Positions 24,970 to 35,251 of a stretch of 64,000 nucleotides of DNA are shown in pieces. The position numbers and the translations under genes are program-made. The DNA is taken from the NCBI GenBank assembly GCA_020747065.1, contig JAGMVK010000001.1, forward strand, positions 558,001 through 622,000. The letters run 5' to 3'. The notes beneath the pieces are model-generated. The model had not been told where the DNA came from. It was given only the letters and a program-made list of their open reading frames with translations, and did not search any database. Within the stretch, counting starts at the first letter, position 1. Every line of letters begins with the position of its first letter. Source of the DNA: Cadophora sp. MPI-SDFR-AT-0126 (lineage: Eukaryota > Ascomycota > Leotiomycetes > Helotiales > Ploettnerulaceae).

Positions 24970-25961
24970 ATGTCAATCAAGTAAGTCTTTTGCTTGTAGA
25001 GGACACATTCTACATTTTGCCTCTTCTCTTCATTAGTTCTCCACATAGTGTCTATCTTGTCGCCATGTATCAATTTCACCAGGAGCAGCATGCCTACGCC
25101 TTGCAACTAGCTCAAGACAATGTGCTAAGACAAGCTCGTCGCAGTTGGGTTATGACATCGCCCAACGAGGTGGGCTTTGTCAAGTTACCAAACGAACGCA
25201 TACTCTATACATCACCGCCTCGAACAAGCTTACAGCTATCCACCCCAAATACGTTTCCTGGAGCACAGCCTTTCTCCGCGAAGAGTGATGCAGGTACCGT
25301 CTACCTCACGAATCAGCGGGTATGAAGATAGCCTTCTCGAGCTTCTGAAGCTATGCTGACTTTTAAACGGCAGATAGTCTACCTTCCATCAGCTCCTACT
25401 CCCGAACTCCAATCTTTCTCGTCCCCCATCCTCAATCTCCATGATACATATGTGAGAGCGCCGTTCTTCGGCGCGAACTACTGGGTCGCTTTATGCAAGC
25501 CTGTTGCTGGCGGCAACATCCCACCTACGCACTCAGCAGTCGAACTACGCTTTACATTTCGAGAGGGCGGCGCTTTTGACTTCCACACGATATTCGAGCA
25601 AATAAAAGAACGTCTGTACCAAGCATATACTGTCGCTCAGGAATCATCACAAAGAGACGCAGCTGGCAATATAGACCTTACCAATGTTCATTTGGAGCAA
25701 CTACCGGCATATGAGGCAGCCAGGGAAGTGGTAGAAGACGATGGGCCTACTATCTTAAGTCCAATTCCAACACGTCCGGGAAGGGACAGTGGAGTGGATG
25801 GAGTGAGAAGTCCTCTCACAAGTTCTCCACCCAAGGCAGAACCATCCACAGCTCCGGATGAACCTCCGCCAGATTACGAAGAAGCCCAGGCTCAAGCAGT
25901 AGGTATTGATTTGGACCAGAGACTGAGGCAAGGAGCGGAAGGACAGGATCGAGCAGCTTAG
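24970..25961 (+). CDS. WBP2-like GRAM-domain protein
   Basis: Exons 24970..24980, 25145..25319 and 25374..25961 give 257 residues. The first exon is only 11 nt and encodes MSI plus two bases; splicing across a 164-nt intron produces MSINWVM, the known N-terminus of WW-domain-binding protein 2 relatives, which is why this start was chosen. A GRAM/PH-like domain spans about residues 10-145 (PNERILYTSPPRTSL, GTVYLTNQRIVYLP, ELRFTFREGGAFDF). The disordered C-terminus carries PPPDY, a PPxY ligand for WW domains, close to the end. It probably acts as a membrane- or transcription-linked adaptor for WW proteins such as Nedd4/Rsp5-type ligases (inference). Confidence 0.88.
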
Positions 25962-26576
25962 TGTGTGGATCTTTACATGCGTGTCAAAGGTAGGGCACTA
26001 AACGGTCTGGTGATACTTCTTGGAGCAGGTCGGGCGGAAAACGGCGTTCTACTTCAATAAGAAGAGGATCTCTTCCTGACGATTTTACGCACGGAGCTTT
26101 GGAGTTTTGGGGCCTTGATTCGGAAAAGATGAGATAGAATGTTCTATAGAGCAAGGAAATTCGCTGCGTAGAATTTCTGGTCGCATTTGAGGATCTGATG
26201 TTCCGACAGTCTCAGTGATAATTGAAATGTCCTGCCGCGAACCTGCAAAACTACAACCAGTACGTCCCACATGAAGAGTGTAAACTAATGCCCGTCAACT
26301 GTTTCCAAACCATAATCATAAACGTCACAGAATCATCTCTCTTGCAGCACAGAATAGAAAGGCCAAAGGGGTCGGAACTTTCAGGAGATCGTTCCGAGTC
26401 ACGTGGTGCAGACTTAGCTCAAAATGGTATTTGACCAATCAACGCATGTCAATTCAAAGCTTGAATTGTTCGGTTCATGAGAGATCTTTCCGTTCCACCT
26501 CATCGAATCGAACGCAACACGCATCACCAATCCGCCCCATTGAGCCATCAATCGTCGAGTTACGATAACAGCCAAG
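25962..26576. other. Intergenic, QCR6 promoter
   Basis: About 615 bases. The QCR6-proximal part contains a CACGTG core and a CCAAT box, described separately. Nothing else is supported. Confidence 0.5.
26400..26439 (+). promoter_or_regulatory. CACGTG and CCAAT elements upstream of QCR6
   Basis: CACGTG occurs at 26400-26405 and CCAAT at 26435-26439, about 140-180 bp before the QCR6 start. CCAAT is the site of the HAP complex, which controls respiratory genes in fungi, so the placement fits. Binding is not shown by sequence alone. Confidence 0.35.
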
Positions 26577-27660
26577 ATGGGATTCTTTGATAGCTTCAGC
26601 GACATGCTGGAGGCGGCGCTGCCATGGAGTTCGGCCGAGGCGGAGGCCCAGAAGGAGGAAGAAGAGGACGATTCGAAGGTATGTTCATTCTTAGTTCTGG
26701 GGAGACACACGTGAATGGAGCTGGACTGTGGATATGGCAAGGGCATGTGCATGTGGTGCCAGTGGCATAGATCGGACATCAGAAAAGCCGCCAGAGACTG
26801 GAGGCGAAATCAGCAGAGCTTTGAGGATGGACTGTTTATGTTCAACTGGGAACGAGATGCCATTGCAAGAATGAACTCAATGGAACAGTTACTGACATAA
26901 TCTACCATGCAGGATGCCTCCGAAGACAATGAAGAGTCAAAGGATGAGCCCGAAGAAGACGCCGAGGAAGAGGACGAAGAGGAGGAAGAGGAAGAGGAGA
27001 TGGTGGACCCAAAAGAAAAGCTCGAGGAGGGTGAGTTCACAGATTTTTTCGGAGTTTAAACAATCGAAGAGCAAATTGGAAGCAGGGCAAGCTGCAGTGC
27101 ATTCAAACGGGAAGTGGAACACGTTGAGCCTGTGCTCGAGTCAACACCGACATACTTAGGATTCCATGGCCTCGGCACCGAGCTTTTTCGACACTACTGG
27201 TTTACGATTACACATCGACTACTTCTCGCGTTTCTGTGTCAATGTTCATGGAACAATCAAAGTGCTTGCGACGGCCAGAGGCGGACACGCTGAAGCCATC
27301 TTTCAGTCCAGTGGCAGGAGGATTTGGACTTAGCACTCTTTGAAGTCCAGCTGGTCTAATTGGGCATTTCATTACTGTTCAGTTGGCAGACTTCATGGGA
27401 CCGCGCTAATTGTAAGCAGAATGCAAGGAGTCCAAGGCTTGCTCTCCAGCAAAGCACCATTTCGATGAGTGTGTTGAGCGAGTTACTGGTGCCCAAGAAC
27501 ATAGTTCTGACAAGAAGCACCCCGATGAGGACTGCGTAGAAGAATGTAGGTCACGATTCTCTTCAACACTGAACGTCGATATTGACATTGCATAGTCTTC
27601 CACCTCGCTCATTGTGCAAGCGCCTGTGCCGCGCCAAAGCTCTGGGCCGCCCTTAAGTAA
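26577..27660 (+). CDS. QCR6: Cytochrome b-c1 complex subunit 6 (hinge protein)
   Basis: Small acidic subunit of respiratory complex III in the mitochondrial inner membrane, contacting cytochrome c1. Four exons, 26577..26678, 26913..27030, 27420..27545 and 27596..27660, give 136 residues. The N-terminus MGFFDSFSDMLEAALPW leads to a long Glu/Asp run (about residues 25-65). The folded C-terminal half then carries the conserved cysteines in ECKESKACSP, FDECVERV, EDCVEEFFHLAHCASACAAPKLW. The gene is missed by single-frame reading because introns of 234, 389 and 50 nt break it up; the 389-nt third is unusually long for this window. All junctions keep the frame and the family pattern, so the model is secure. 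Confidence 0.9.
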
Positions 27661-28397
27661 ACTGCTCGGCATTCTCGATTGAAACCCGCATAAAATGCGC
27701 AGAGGACTTAGACAACAGGGGAAGTTGATGGCAGGAATTGTACAAATCGTGTGTATGACGGGAGACGCCACTTCTTTGAGCGGTTCTGCATGTACAGTAG
27801 GAGAGAACGTATAGATGGTACTTTGGCCAGGCGCTTTCTGTGAGCTGGACATTGACTAAATTGTTGTTGACTGTACGTTCACAAGTGTGAATATCTGGGC
27901 GGCTAGTTCATCTCAGAGACATGGGTTCTGCGTTTGGCTTCAGAACCCTGGTGAATTCTCAATCCAAGTACAATTCAACCCCAAGTCAAAGACAAGATTG
28001 CAATCATCCAGGGAACTGTGAGATACCTCGGTCTTTCACAAGACGACTAACCTGCACCGAAACACAATTGGATGTTGTTGTTATCGATATACAGGACCTG
28101 AGGGCGGCGGTGTCTGGATTCGGACCACCTTGATACCGGCCTTGCCAATTCGAGCAACTGACCCGGGAACCACCACGAGACCTTATCATCCAGTCTCTTG
28201 AGCCCTTCCCCTCTCTGACCAGCAAATACATATATCCAAGCATGTAGCCAGTATTTCTCTTGACAACATATTTTTATGAATACCACCTCGCGAAGTTATC
28301 GTAAAGGAGATCCATACACCGGGGTCGAACCGTAAAGCTCGGATCCCTCAAGCTTATTTGTACGGGACCGCCAGTAATTCGGGGTGAGACGCCCGCC
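27661..28397. other. Intergenic, about 740 bases
   Basis: QCR6 3' end and the promoter of the MFS gene. A TTCGACC stretch near 28325 on the minus strand resembles a tRNA T-loop, but no stem forms. Nothing else is supported. Confidence 0.45.
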
Positions 28398-30287
28398 ATG
28401 GGGTCGCCAACAGGAGACAATGTCAGCGCGTCAGAGAAGCCAGAACTACAAGAACCCCCCTCCTCTGCCACGAAGACTGAAAAGACTGGCGTCGCCATTA
28501 GCCAGAAAGCAACTACTGCTGAAGGGGAGACGCTGCCGGGTTGGACAATTATGCGGCCGTTGAGAATGCGAGGACTGAAGAGCAAAGGCAACGCGACACA
28601 CTCGAACGGGATCGTAGATAGCGTCCATAGGAAAGAGGACCTCAAAACGACACAAACAAATGTTACCAATGGCAGTGGGGATGGACCTGGAGGAGTTGGA
28701 GAAGTCGAAGCCTTGCATGAGGTTCGCAGCGACGACGAATTGCTCGGATCGGATGATGAAGGAGCCTTACCTCGACGTGTTAATGCAGACAACACCGCGC
28801 CAGACAATGAAACAATAAGCGGTAGTGAGACTGAGTTCAAGGTGTACAAAAGACGTTGGTTTGGATTGGTGCAACTAGTTCTCTTGAACATAATTGTCTC
28901 GTGGGACGTAAGTGGAACATGCAGCATTCAGCGAGCCTCGCAACGGACAGCCTTGCTAATGCACAACAGTGGCTTACTTTCTCTGCCAATTCTACGACGG
29001 CCGCCGAATTTTACAATGTAACGTCCTCGAGCATCAACTGGATCAGTACGGCCTTCCTCTTTTCGTTCGTTGTGGCATCCCCGGTTGTTGTCTTCACTCT
29101 CCACCGTGGAGGGCCGAAGACGGCTATTATTATCGCTTCAGTTCTGCTCCTCGTGGGAAATTGGATAAGATATGGAGCTACCAAGGCAGGAAAGCACGGA
29201 AATTTTGGAGGTCTCATGTTTGGACAAATCTTGATTGGATTGGCGCAACCTTTCGTGCTTTCGGCCCCATCACGCTATTCAGACCTATGGTTTACAAACC
29301 GTGGACGAGTAGCTGCTACAGCTGTTATGAGTTTGGCGAATCCTTTAGGTGGAGCGTTGGCCCAACTGATTGGCCCTGCTTGGGTCAGTAAGGCTTCTGA
29401 TATCCCAAATCTAGTGCTATATGTCTCAATCATTGTATGTCCCTTTACTTCCCTTATGCTGCTCACGCTGACAGCTGCAGGCGTCTGTGGCAACTGTCCC
29501 TTCATTCTTCATCGCAGCAAAGCCTCCTACACCTAGCTCTCATTCAGGGACGCACCCAAAGCACCAGCTCCGGCCGTCGCTTCGGTTCTTGCTTACAAGT
29601 CCAGAGTTTTACATGATCGCGATACCTTATGCGTTCTATGTGGGACTTTTCAACAGCATCTCGTCCCTCATCAACCAAATTCTTCAGCCCTACTCCTTTA
29701 CCGAGGACGAGGCAGGTATCGGCGGTGCTCTTCTGATTGTGGTTGGATTGGTCACATCCGCCATCACCTCACCCATCATCGATCGCACAAAGTCGTACCT
29801 GATCGCAATAAAAGTCTGTGTACCCATCATTGCCCTTTGCTATCTGGCCTTCACCTGGGCACCTCAAACAAGAACGCTCGTTGCTCCATATGTCATCTTA
29901 TCCATCCTCGGTGCTTCATCTTTTAGTCTCGTACCTATCGTCCTCGAGTACCTGATCGAGATCACGCACCCTGTAGCTCCCGAAGTCACTAGCACGATTT
30001 GCTGGACAGGGGGCCAGCTGTTAGGTGGAATATTCATCATTGTGTCAGATGCATTACGGGCATCGGGAGCCGATGATGGAACTGAAGATGATCATACCGA
30101 CAGACCTCCAGGAAACATGTACAATACGCTGGTCTTCCAGACCGTGCTTGCCTTAGTTGTAGTGCCTCTCCCACTTGCACTGGGATGCTGTGGCAGGCAA
30201 AAAGGGGTGAGGATGCGGAGAGTCGATGCTGATAGGGAAGCAGCTGAGAGACGCTATATAGCCAATGGGGGCGTCGTGGCAGTTTGA
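28398..30287 (+). CDS. MFS transporter, FLVCR-like
   Basis: Major facilitator membrane protein of 593 residues. Exons are 28398..28907, 28970..29434 and 29481..30287; introns are 62 nt (TTGCTAAT branch) and 46 nt. A hydrophilic, acidic N-terminal tail of about 150 residues precedes KRRWFGLVQLVLLNI, after which about twelve hydrophobic segments follow. The pattern (STAFLFSFVVASP, GLAQPFVLSAPSRYSDLWF, ATAVMSLANPLGGALAQLIGP) is that of the feline leukaemia virus receptor C-like family, cellular transporters of small solutes such as haem or choline in animals. The fungal substrate is unknown. A proline-rich loop at the middle separates the two six-helix halves. Frame and length are intact. Confidence 0.88.
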
Positions 30288-30852
30288 TAGTTAGTTGCGC
30301 TTGTTGGATATTCAGGGCTGGTTGGATAACACAGATACATACCGCCTCTAATATACTTTTTATTGGTTCATGTCACTTCGGCCGCATCTCCTCTAATCTG
30401 AGACGTGACTGGAAGCTTGACACTAATTTGTAATGGTTAATCTGACTGTTATGGCCTCGGCAGACACAGGAAAATAGAACTACCGGATCCAAATCCAAAG
30501 CCCAACAAAAAAAGTATGGCTTGACGTCTTTCTTAGCACCTACCAACGTAATCTTCTCACAGCGATTGTGTGTGAATGTCCAAATTTGTAGCGCTATTAA
30601 CCGAGCCTCGCGTCAACAAACCGATACCACTCCACATACAGACTTCCCTGAAGGCTTCAATTTTGGAATGTATGTAATTTATTATCTACCAAAAAATAAA
30701 TATTGGAAATTGGACAGACAAGTCATCCGCAACAATCCAACTTCATGCCCATCAATTCGTCCTGCCCCGGCCTAGTGGCGCTCGCTTCAGTTCTAATTGA
30801 GGAATAAGATCGGTCTCAACAAATACCAAGGAAGAATGCATCTTGCCCATGT
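30288..30852. other. Convergent 3' intergenic region
   Basis: About 560 bases between the ends of the MFS gene and the small secreted protein gene. An 84-codon open stretch at 30521-30775 has no support. Confidence 0.45.
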
Positions 30853-31047
30853 TTAGGCAGGTTTGCAATATTTGCATCGATCCGACAGGCATAATGTGAA
30901 GGCGCCATTATCTGGCTCGCCGTTGAACAGAATCGTATTCTTATCGCAAAAGTTGTAGCACTCCCTTAGATTGGCAAAGTTGAATTGTTGAGCGATTGAG
31001 AAGGAGAGGAGGGTCATGAGGAGAATTAAAATGGTTTGGGTACGCAT
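30853..31047 (-). CDS. Small secreted cysteine-containing protein
   Basis: A 64-residue single-exon protein. The first 19-20 residues form a clear signal peptide (hydrophobic core ILILLMTLLSF, then SIAQ). The mature part of about 44 residues has five cysteines (30, 34, 53, 58, 61) in the pattern C-x3-C-x18-C-x4-C-x2-C, so one is unpaired or pairs between molecules. I do not recognise the family. Small size, secretion signal and cysteine density are features of fungal effectors and antimicrobial peptides, but also of chance open frames. The downstream sequence shows no obvious extra exon. Upstream, a TATAAAA motif on this strand lies about 175 bp before the ATG. Confidence 0.6.
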   Translation of the reverse strand: MRTQTILILLMTLLSFSIAQQFNFANLRECYNFCDKNTILFNGEPDNGAFTLCLSDRCKYCKPA

Positions 31048-31588
31048 TTTTCTCGCAGTTGTTGGGATTTTGAAGGAGTTTGAGAGGATCGAGGAAGTGT
31101 TCGCGCTGTGATATAGCCAAGAGTCGGTTTGATAATAGCGAAAATTTGACTGCTGATATGAGGCGGTATATCTTACTACTTTCAGATTCTTCGCCTATTG
31201 ATTAATCTACCTTTGGGGGTTTTATAAAAGAGGTGCTTGTGCCAAGGTTGTACGACTCAAGCGGTATCTTTTGAACAAACTCTGTTGTGAAAACTTGAAA
31301 CAGGAGTATCGTGTCCACTCCACTTGGCGTAGCATATCTGAAATGCTAGAGAGTCATTAGAGACTTGGGGTAAATATTTAATATCACCGGCTCGTTGGGG
31401 AAAGGATGTATACAATATTTACGGAACAGAGCTAGCCGAAGCTCTTAGCCGGCCAAGTATCTTCACGAGACTCAGGAGCGGAATAGCATCGAAGCTATAT
31501 GCGATTAAGAACGGACCCGCCATTAACTCACTCGTATGGACAAAGAATTCCAAAAGCCAGGTGACCACATGCTCTTTTGACTGCAATT
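31048..31588. other. Intergenic, about 540 bases
   Basis: A+T-rich flank between the small secreted protein start and the OB-fold-like gene end. It contains the TATA-like motif near 31220 mentioned for the secreted protein. No gene is supported. Confidence 0.45.
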
Positions 31589-32704
31589 CTATTGTGTATC
31601 AGGTGGCAGCGTTTCGTTGACGATTTCAAACGCCCTATCCTTTCTGTGATTCTTGGTAGCACCCACACCGACAAACTTCAAAACCCATTCCCGAACTCTT
31701 CTGGTCTTGTCCAGTTGCGGATGACTACTTTCGGTAGCTATTAATTCAGCTGCCCTGTAAAGCCCACCAACGTCAGTCTTGTCGACACGATTCCTGTAAA
31801 GAAGATGCACTTTGGTCATCTCCTTTCTCAGACTCTGTCCATACACTTTCCCACGAAAACTGTTCAACGCCACATTGCGCATCAGTACGATGTCCTGCGG
31901 TCGTAGCCCCTCTAGCATGCTCCGCATGTCTCCCTCCATGGACTGGGAAGACGACAACCAGAAGTTGACTGCGAACCCTGATCTAGTCTCATCACCAACG
32001 AGCACTTCGACCAGGGAGACATCTGCCCCTCGCCGTGTCTTGATCGCCCGTGGCTGGGGCATGGATATGATTCCGACGATGAAGTTTACAGTCATCGTCT
32101 GTGGCTGAATGGAGCTGAGATATGGCGCCTTGGGAATGTCTTTGAGATTTGTCAAGTGACCTACAATGGGCACTTCCTTTTTGATTCCTAGTGGCTGGTA
32201 TCGAGAATCGAATGAAGGACAAGTAGACGAAAAATCGTCACTTGTAAATGAGGATGATCCGTCTGAAGCAGGGGCTATCTGAGAAGAAGGCACATCTTCA
32301 TGGCGGGCGTAAGATTCCTCATAGAATTGGGAAAGGACTTGTGAGATGGACGCCTGAGTTGACGGGAAGGAGTCGCCTGGTAGTTGAGATTGGGAAAACT
32401 CCGACTCGACTTGTGAAGTGGTGAAGAAGGAACTGTCTCCTTCTGCCTCGTGAGATTTGCCATAGCCTGTGAAAAGCTGGTTCTGATCAAAATTTTCAGG
32501 CGGTGTGAGACCCGTGGTCAGATGTTGGCGATCCAAGGGCAGGTATCTCCATTGTGGATGAGTCGAAGGAGCGGATCCTGGGGCAGTTTTGAGCCCTACG
32601 AAATGGGCAATGGGATCAACGAAGTTATTCAGAAGACCCTCTTGATCCCAATTGAGAGAATTGACTAAAGGAGCACCAGTGAAGAAGACTAAACTAGGAG
32701 CCAT
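31589..32704 (-). CDS. OB-fold-like protein of unknown role
   Basis: Single-exon gene for 371 residues. The N-terminal half (about residues 60-170) is Ser/Gln/Pro-rich and probably disordered. The region from about residue 205 to 305 reads like an oligonucleotide-binding fold: alternating beta-strand segments (TVNFIVGIISM, VSLVEVLVGDET, SGFAVNFWLSS), then LRPQDIVLMRNVALNSFRGKVYGQSL. Such folds bind single-stranded DNA or RNA, as in RPA, telomere proteins and shieldin, so a role in genome maintenance is possible but not shown. I cannot assign an orthologue. The ATG is the first in frame and follows a stop-containing leader. Confidence 0.75.
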   Translation of the reverse strand: MAPSLVFFTGAPLVNSLNWDQEGLLNNFVDPIAHFVGLKTAPGSAPSTHPQWRYLPLDRQHLTTGLTPPENFDQNQLFTGYGKSHEAEGDSSFFTTSQVESEFSQSQLPGDSFPSTQASISQVLSQFYEESYARHEDVPSSQIAPASDGSSSFTSDDFSSTCPSFDSRYQPLGIKKEVPIVGHLTNLKDIPKAPYLSSIQPQTMTVNFIVGIISMPQPRAIKTRRGADVSLVEVLVGDETRSGFAVNFWLSSSQSMEGDMRSMLEGLRPQDIVLMRNVALNSFRGKVYGQSLRKEMTKVHLLYRNRVDKTDVGGLYRAAELIATESSHPQLDKTRRVREWVLKFVGVGATKNHRKDRAFEIVNETLPPDTQ

Positions 32705-33097
32705 TTTCCCATTTGGCCAACGAGGACGAAGTCAACACATTCTCTCGGAGCCGACGGGAAATTCTAAAAATCCGGAGATAACATGGAACATGAGGCTGTG
32801 AAAGTCAAATGCCCTGGCGCGTTAGATGCAAGTTATTGTGCCTTCCGAAGGAGCCGCGTCATCCCTTTAAGAGCCTGTCTTACAAGAGATGAACGTTCCA
32901 AAGTCGATATAAGAATTCTCATCTGCTCGTCTCCCCATCAACACAGGAATGTCATCTGAAGTCGCGTCTTTGTCAGCAGCAATCTGATAAGCCTCGCATT
33001 TCGTCCCAAGCCACTAAAGGGCGGATCTAATCAGCAAAATACGGTGTTCGGACCCCACGTACGGAGTAAATAATTCGCTCCACGCCCCGGCCTCACC
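32705..33097. other. Divergent promoter, about 390 bases
   Basis: This spacer lies between the divergent starts of the OB-fold-like gene and AIM32. No element was recognised. Confidence 0.45.
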
Positions 33098-34270
33098 ATG
33101 TCGGCCTCGACATTTAAAAACACTCAACAGTCCCCCAGATTTCCAGCACCGCAGCAGCGCAAAAGAACTATGGCGACCACTTTTAAATCTTTTTTGAATA
33201 CTGCGCGGCAGACAATATCGGGCACAGCCACGCCAGCAGGAACGCCGCCATGTACCGAGCTTTTCCCAAAAGTTGATCCGAAGGTGGATGGTGAGGATTG
33301 CGACCATGATTGCAATTCCTGTGTCGTGAAATATCCCAAGGGCTTCAAAATTGAGGAAAATGATCAGCTGTATGGGCATGTGAAAGGATGGAGTACACAT
33401 ATCTTGGTTGCGACAGGTAAGACGGATTGGGTACGGGATGTCGCAGATGAGAAGGGAAGTCTCATGGAAGCCATTGAGAAGAAGGCAGATGTGAAAATCA
33501 GCAATGGTGTAAGTGCTCCCCAAGATTTTCACGAGCATTAAAATTAATTGCCTCTGCAGAAACTTATGCTATCAGCCTCGAATATACCTACCCCAACCCA
33601 TTCCTCAGACTATGCACAACCCACGACAGTCCTACTTCTCCCAGCCTTTATTATAATCGAAAACGTCACTCCCAAATCCGTTAACACGCTGATATCCGAA
33701 TACATCAATAAGGCGCCAACAACCATGACGCCTCTTGGCCCAGTATCCATACCCGCCTCTTTACCAGACACACTGCCCACAGCCGAACAACTCACTTCTC
33801 GACCTTCTCCACACCGCGCCCTCATACTCCTCTGTTCACAAAAGACTCGGGATGCCAGATGTGGACAATCCGCGCCGCTACTAAAGAAAGAAATGGAAAG
33901 ACATTTACGCGTGTGCGGATTATACAGAGATTTGGATGATGAGAGACCTGGAGGAGTGGGTATATATTTTATTTCGCATGTGGGAGGGCACAAATACTCA
34001 GCAAATGTCATGGTCTATCGGAAGGCAAATGCTTTCGGTCTAGATAATGTCGAGAGAGGAAAGTTGGCTGGCGAAGTATGCCCGCCGCCTTCGAAGGGAT
34101 CTCCGGACGAAGTGCAAGAGGGTGCTGCTCAGTGCATGTGGATTGCGAGAGTGAAGCCGGAGGATTGTGAAGGGATCATTAAGTTCACGGTTTTGCAAGG
34201 GAAGCTGATCAAGCCGGAAAGTCAGTTGAGAGGTGGATTTGATAGACAGAAGGGTTTGTTCAGTTGGTAG
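33098..34270 (+). CDS. AIM32: AIM32-like thioredoxin-fold ferredoxin
   Basis: Sucrase/ferredoxin-like family protein of 373 residues. Exons are 33098..33508 and 33560..34270, joined over a 51-nt intron (GTAAGT). The C-terminal domain has ILLCSQKTRDARCGQSAP and, about 65 residues later, FISHVGGHKYSANV, which supply the Cys and His ligands of the [2Fe-2S] cluster in yeast Aim32. An N-terminal cysteine group (DCDHDCNSCVVKYP) is also typical. The first 24 residues are basic and without acidic residues, consistent with mitochondrial import; a second Met at 33170 is an alternative start. In yeast the protein acts in mitochondrial redox quality control. Family call is strong, gene-level orthology likely. 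Confidence 0.88.
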
Positions 34271-35251
34271 GGACTTCACATTTGATCGGCTTCAGCATAG
34301 ACGAGCATATCGCATTCTTGGGCTGTTTAGAGGCATTAGATTACTAGACGGAGTTGGTGGAGCATTTGCAATGACACTTGAGTTTCGGAAGCGCGTAATG
34401 CTGCAAACAGCTATTGCTAGCCTGAATTTCTGATGTAGAAGGTATGTAGCTATAAGCGAGGGCACAACTTTCATCATCTTATGTGCTCAGCGGTCACAGC
34501 AGCGCTTCCAGCGCTTGTAGCGGTCACATATGCTCTTATTGGAATTTGGAATTATACTCCCTTGGAGTCCCTTGACAAAATGCTACATGGTTTTCGTGAA
34601 ATGTACATGGGAGGACCATAGGACGTCAATCTCCACGTTTACAGCAAGACTATCCTATCCTTTTGTCACAGATAAGATCTGTTAAGCGAAATAATAAACG
34701 GGTTGTGGCTCACTTATTTACCTTTTCATAGACAAATAAGTCAGCTTATGGACTCAATTATACCGCTGAATTATCCTTTGGCCTTTTTAATTATTTACAA
34801 GTGCGGAATTGGACTTTATCTCTCCAAACCAAGGTACAAGCGACTGATGTGGACTCCAATGAAGCCGTTGACCAATCCAAATATCGCGTCGGACCAACTT
34901 CTTGTCTAATCAGTTCATCGGATAATTTGGAGAGCAGACACTTGAAAAGCAGGGTTATGGTCATTAATTGAAGGCTGTTAAGGATCACGGAGAAGATAAC
35001 AGGCTTTTATCAACCTGAAATCACGGTTAGGATCCACTGATGTGCAGCAGTCCCAATGCGTGTCGCGGCCGAAGCTAAATTCGCGTGGGCTGGGGTTGCT
35101 TGAGCAACGAGTCAAAGATCAACAACATCGTGGGGGAAGCTCGACCACTTCAACTTCAACCCTTCATTGTGGACACGATGCCCATTATTTGCTCCGCCGC
35201 AGTATAATTTGGAGCAGCATCTGACAACATAATATCAATTTGTTGCTCATC
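34271..35251. other. Intergenic, about 980 bases, A+T-rich
   Basis: AIM32 3' end plus the promoter of the GBD/FH3 gene. The part 34480-34990 is visibly A+T-rich. No coding region, repeat array or RNA gene is supported. Confidence 0.45.

Noticed and set aside
28300..28345. TTCGACC T-loop-like string on the minus strand, possible tRNA end
   Set aside because: Only three pairs form in the T-stem, and no acceptor, D or anticodon arms can be built around it.
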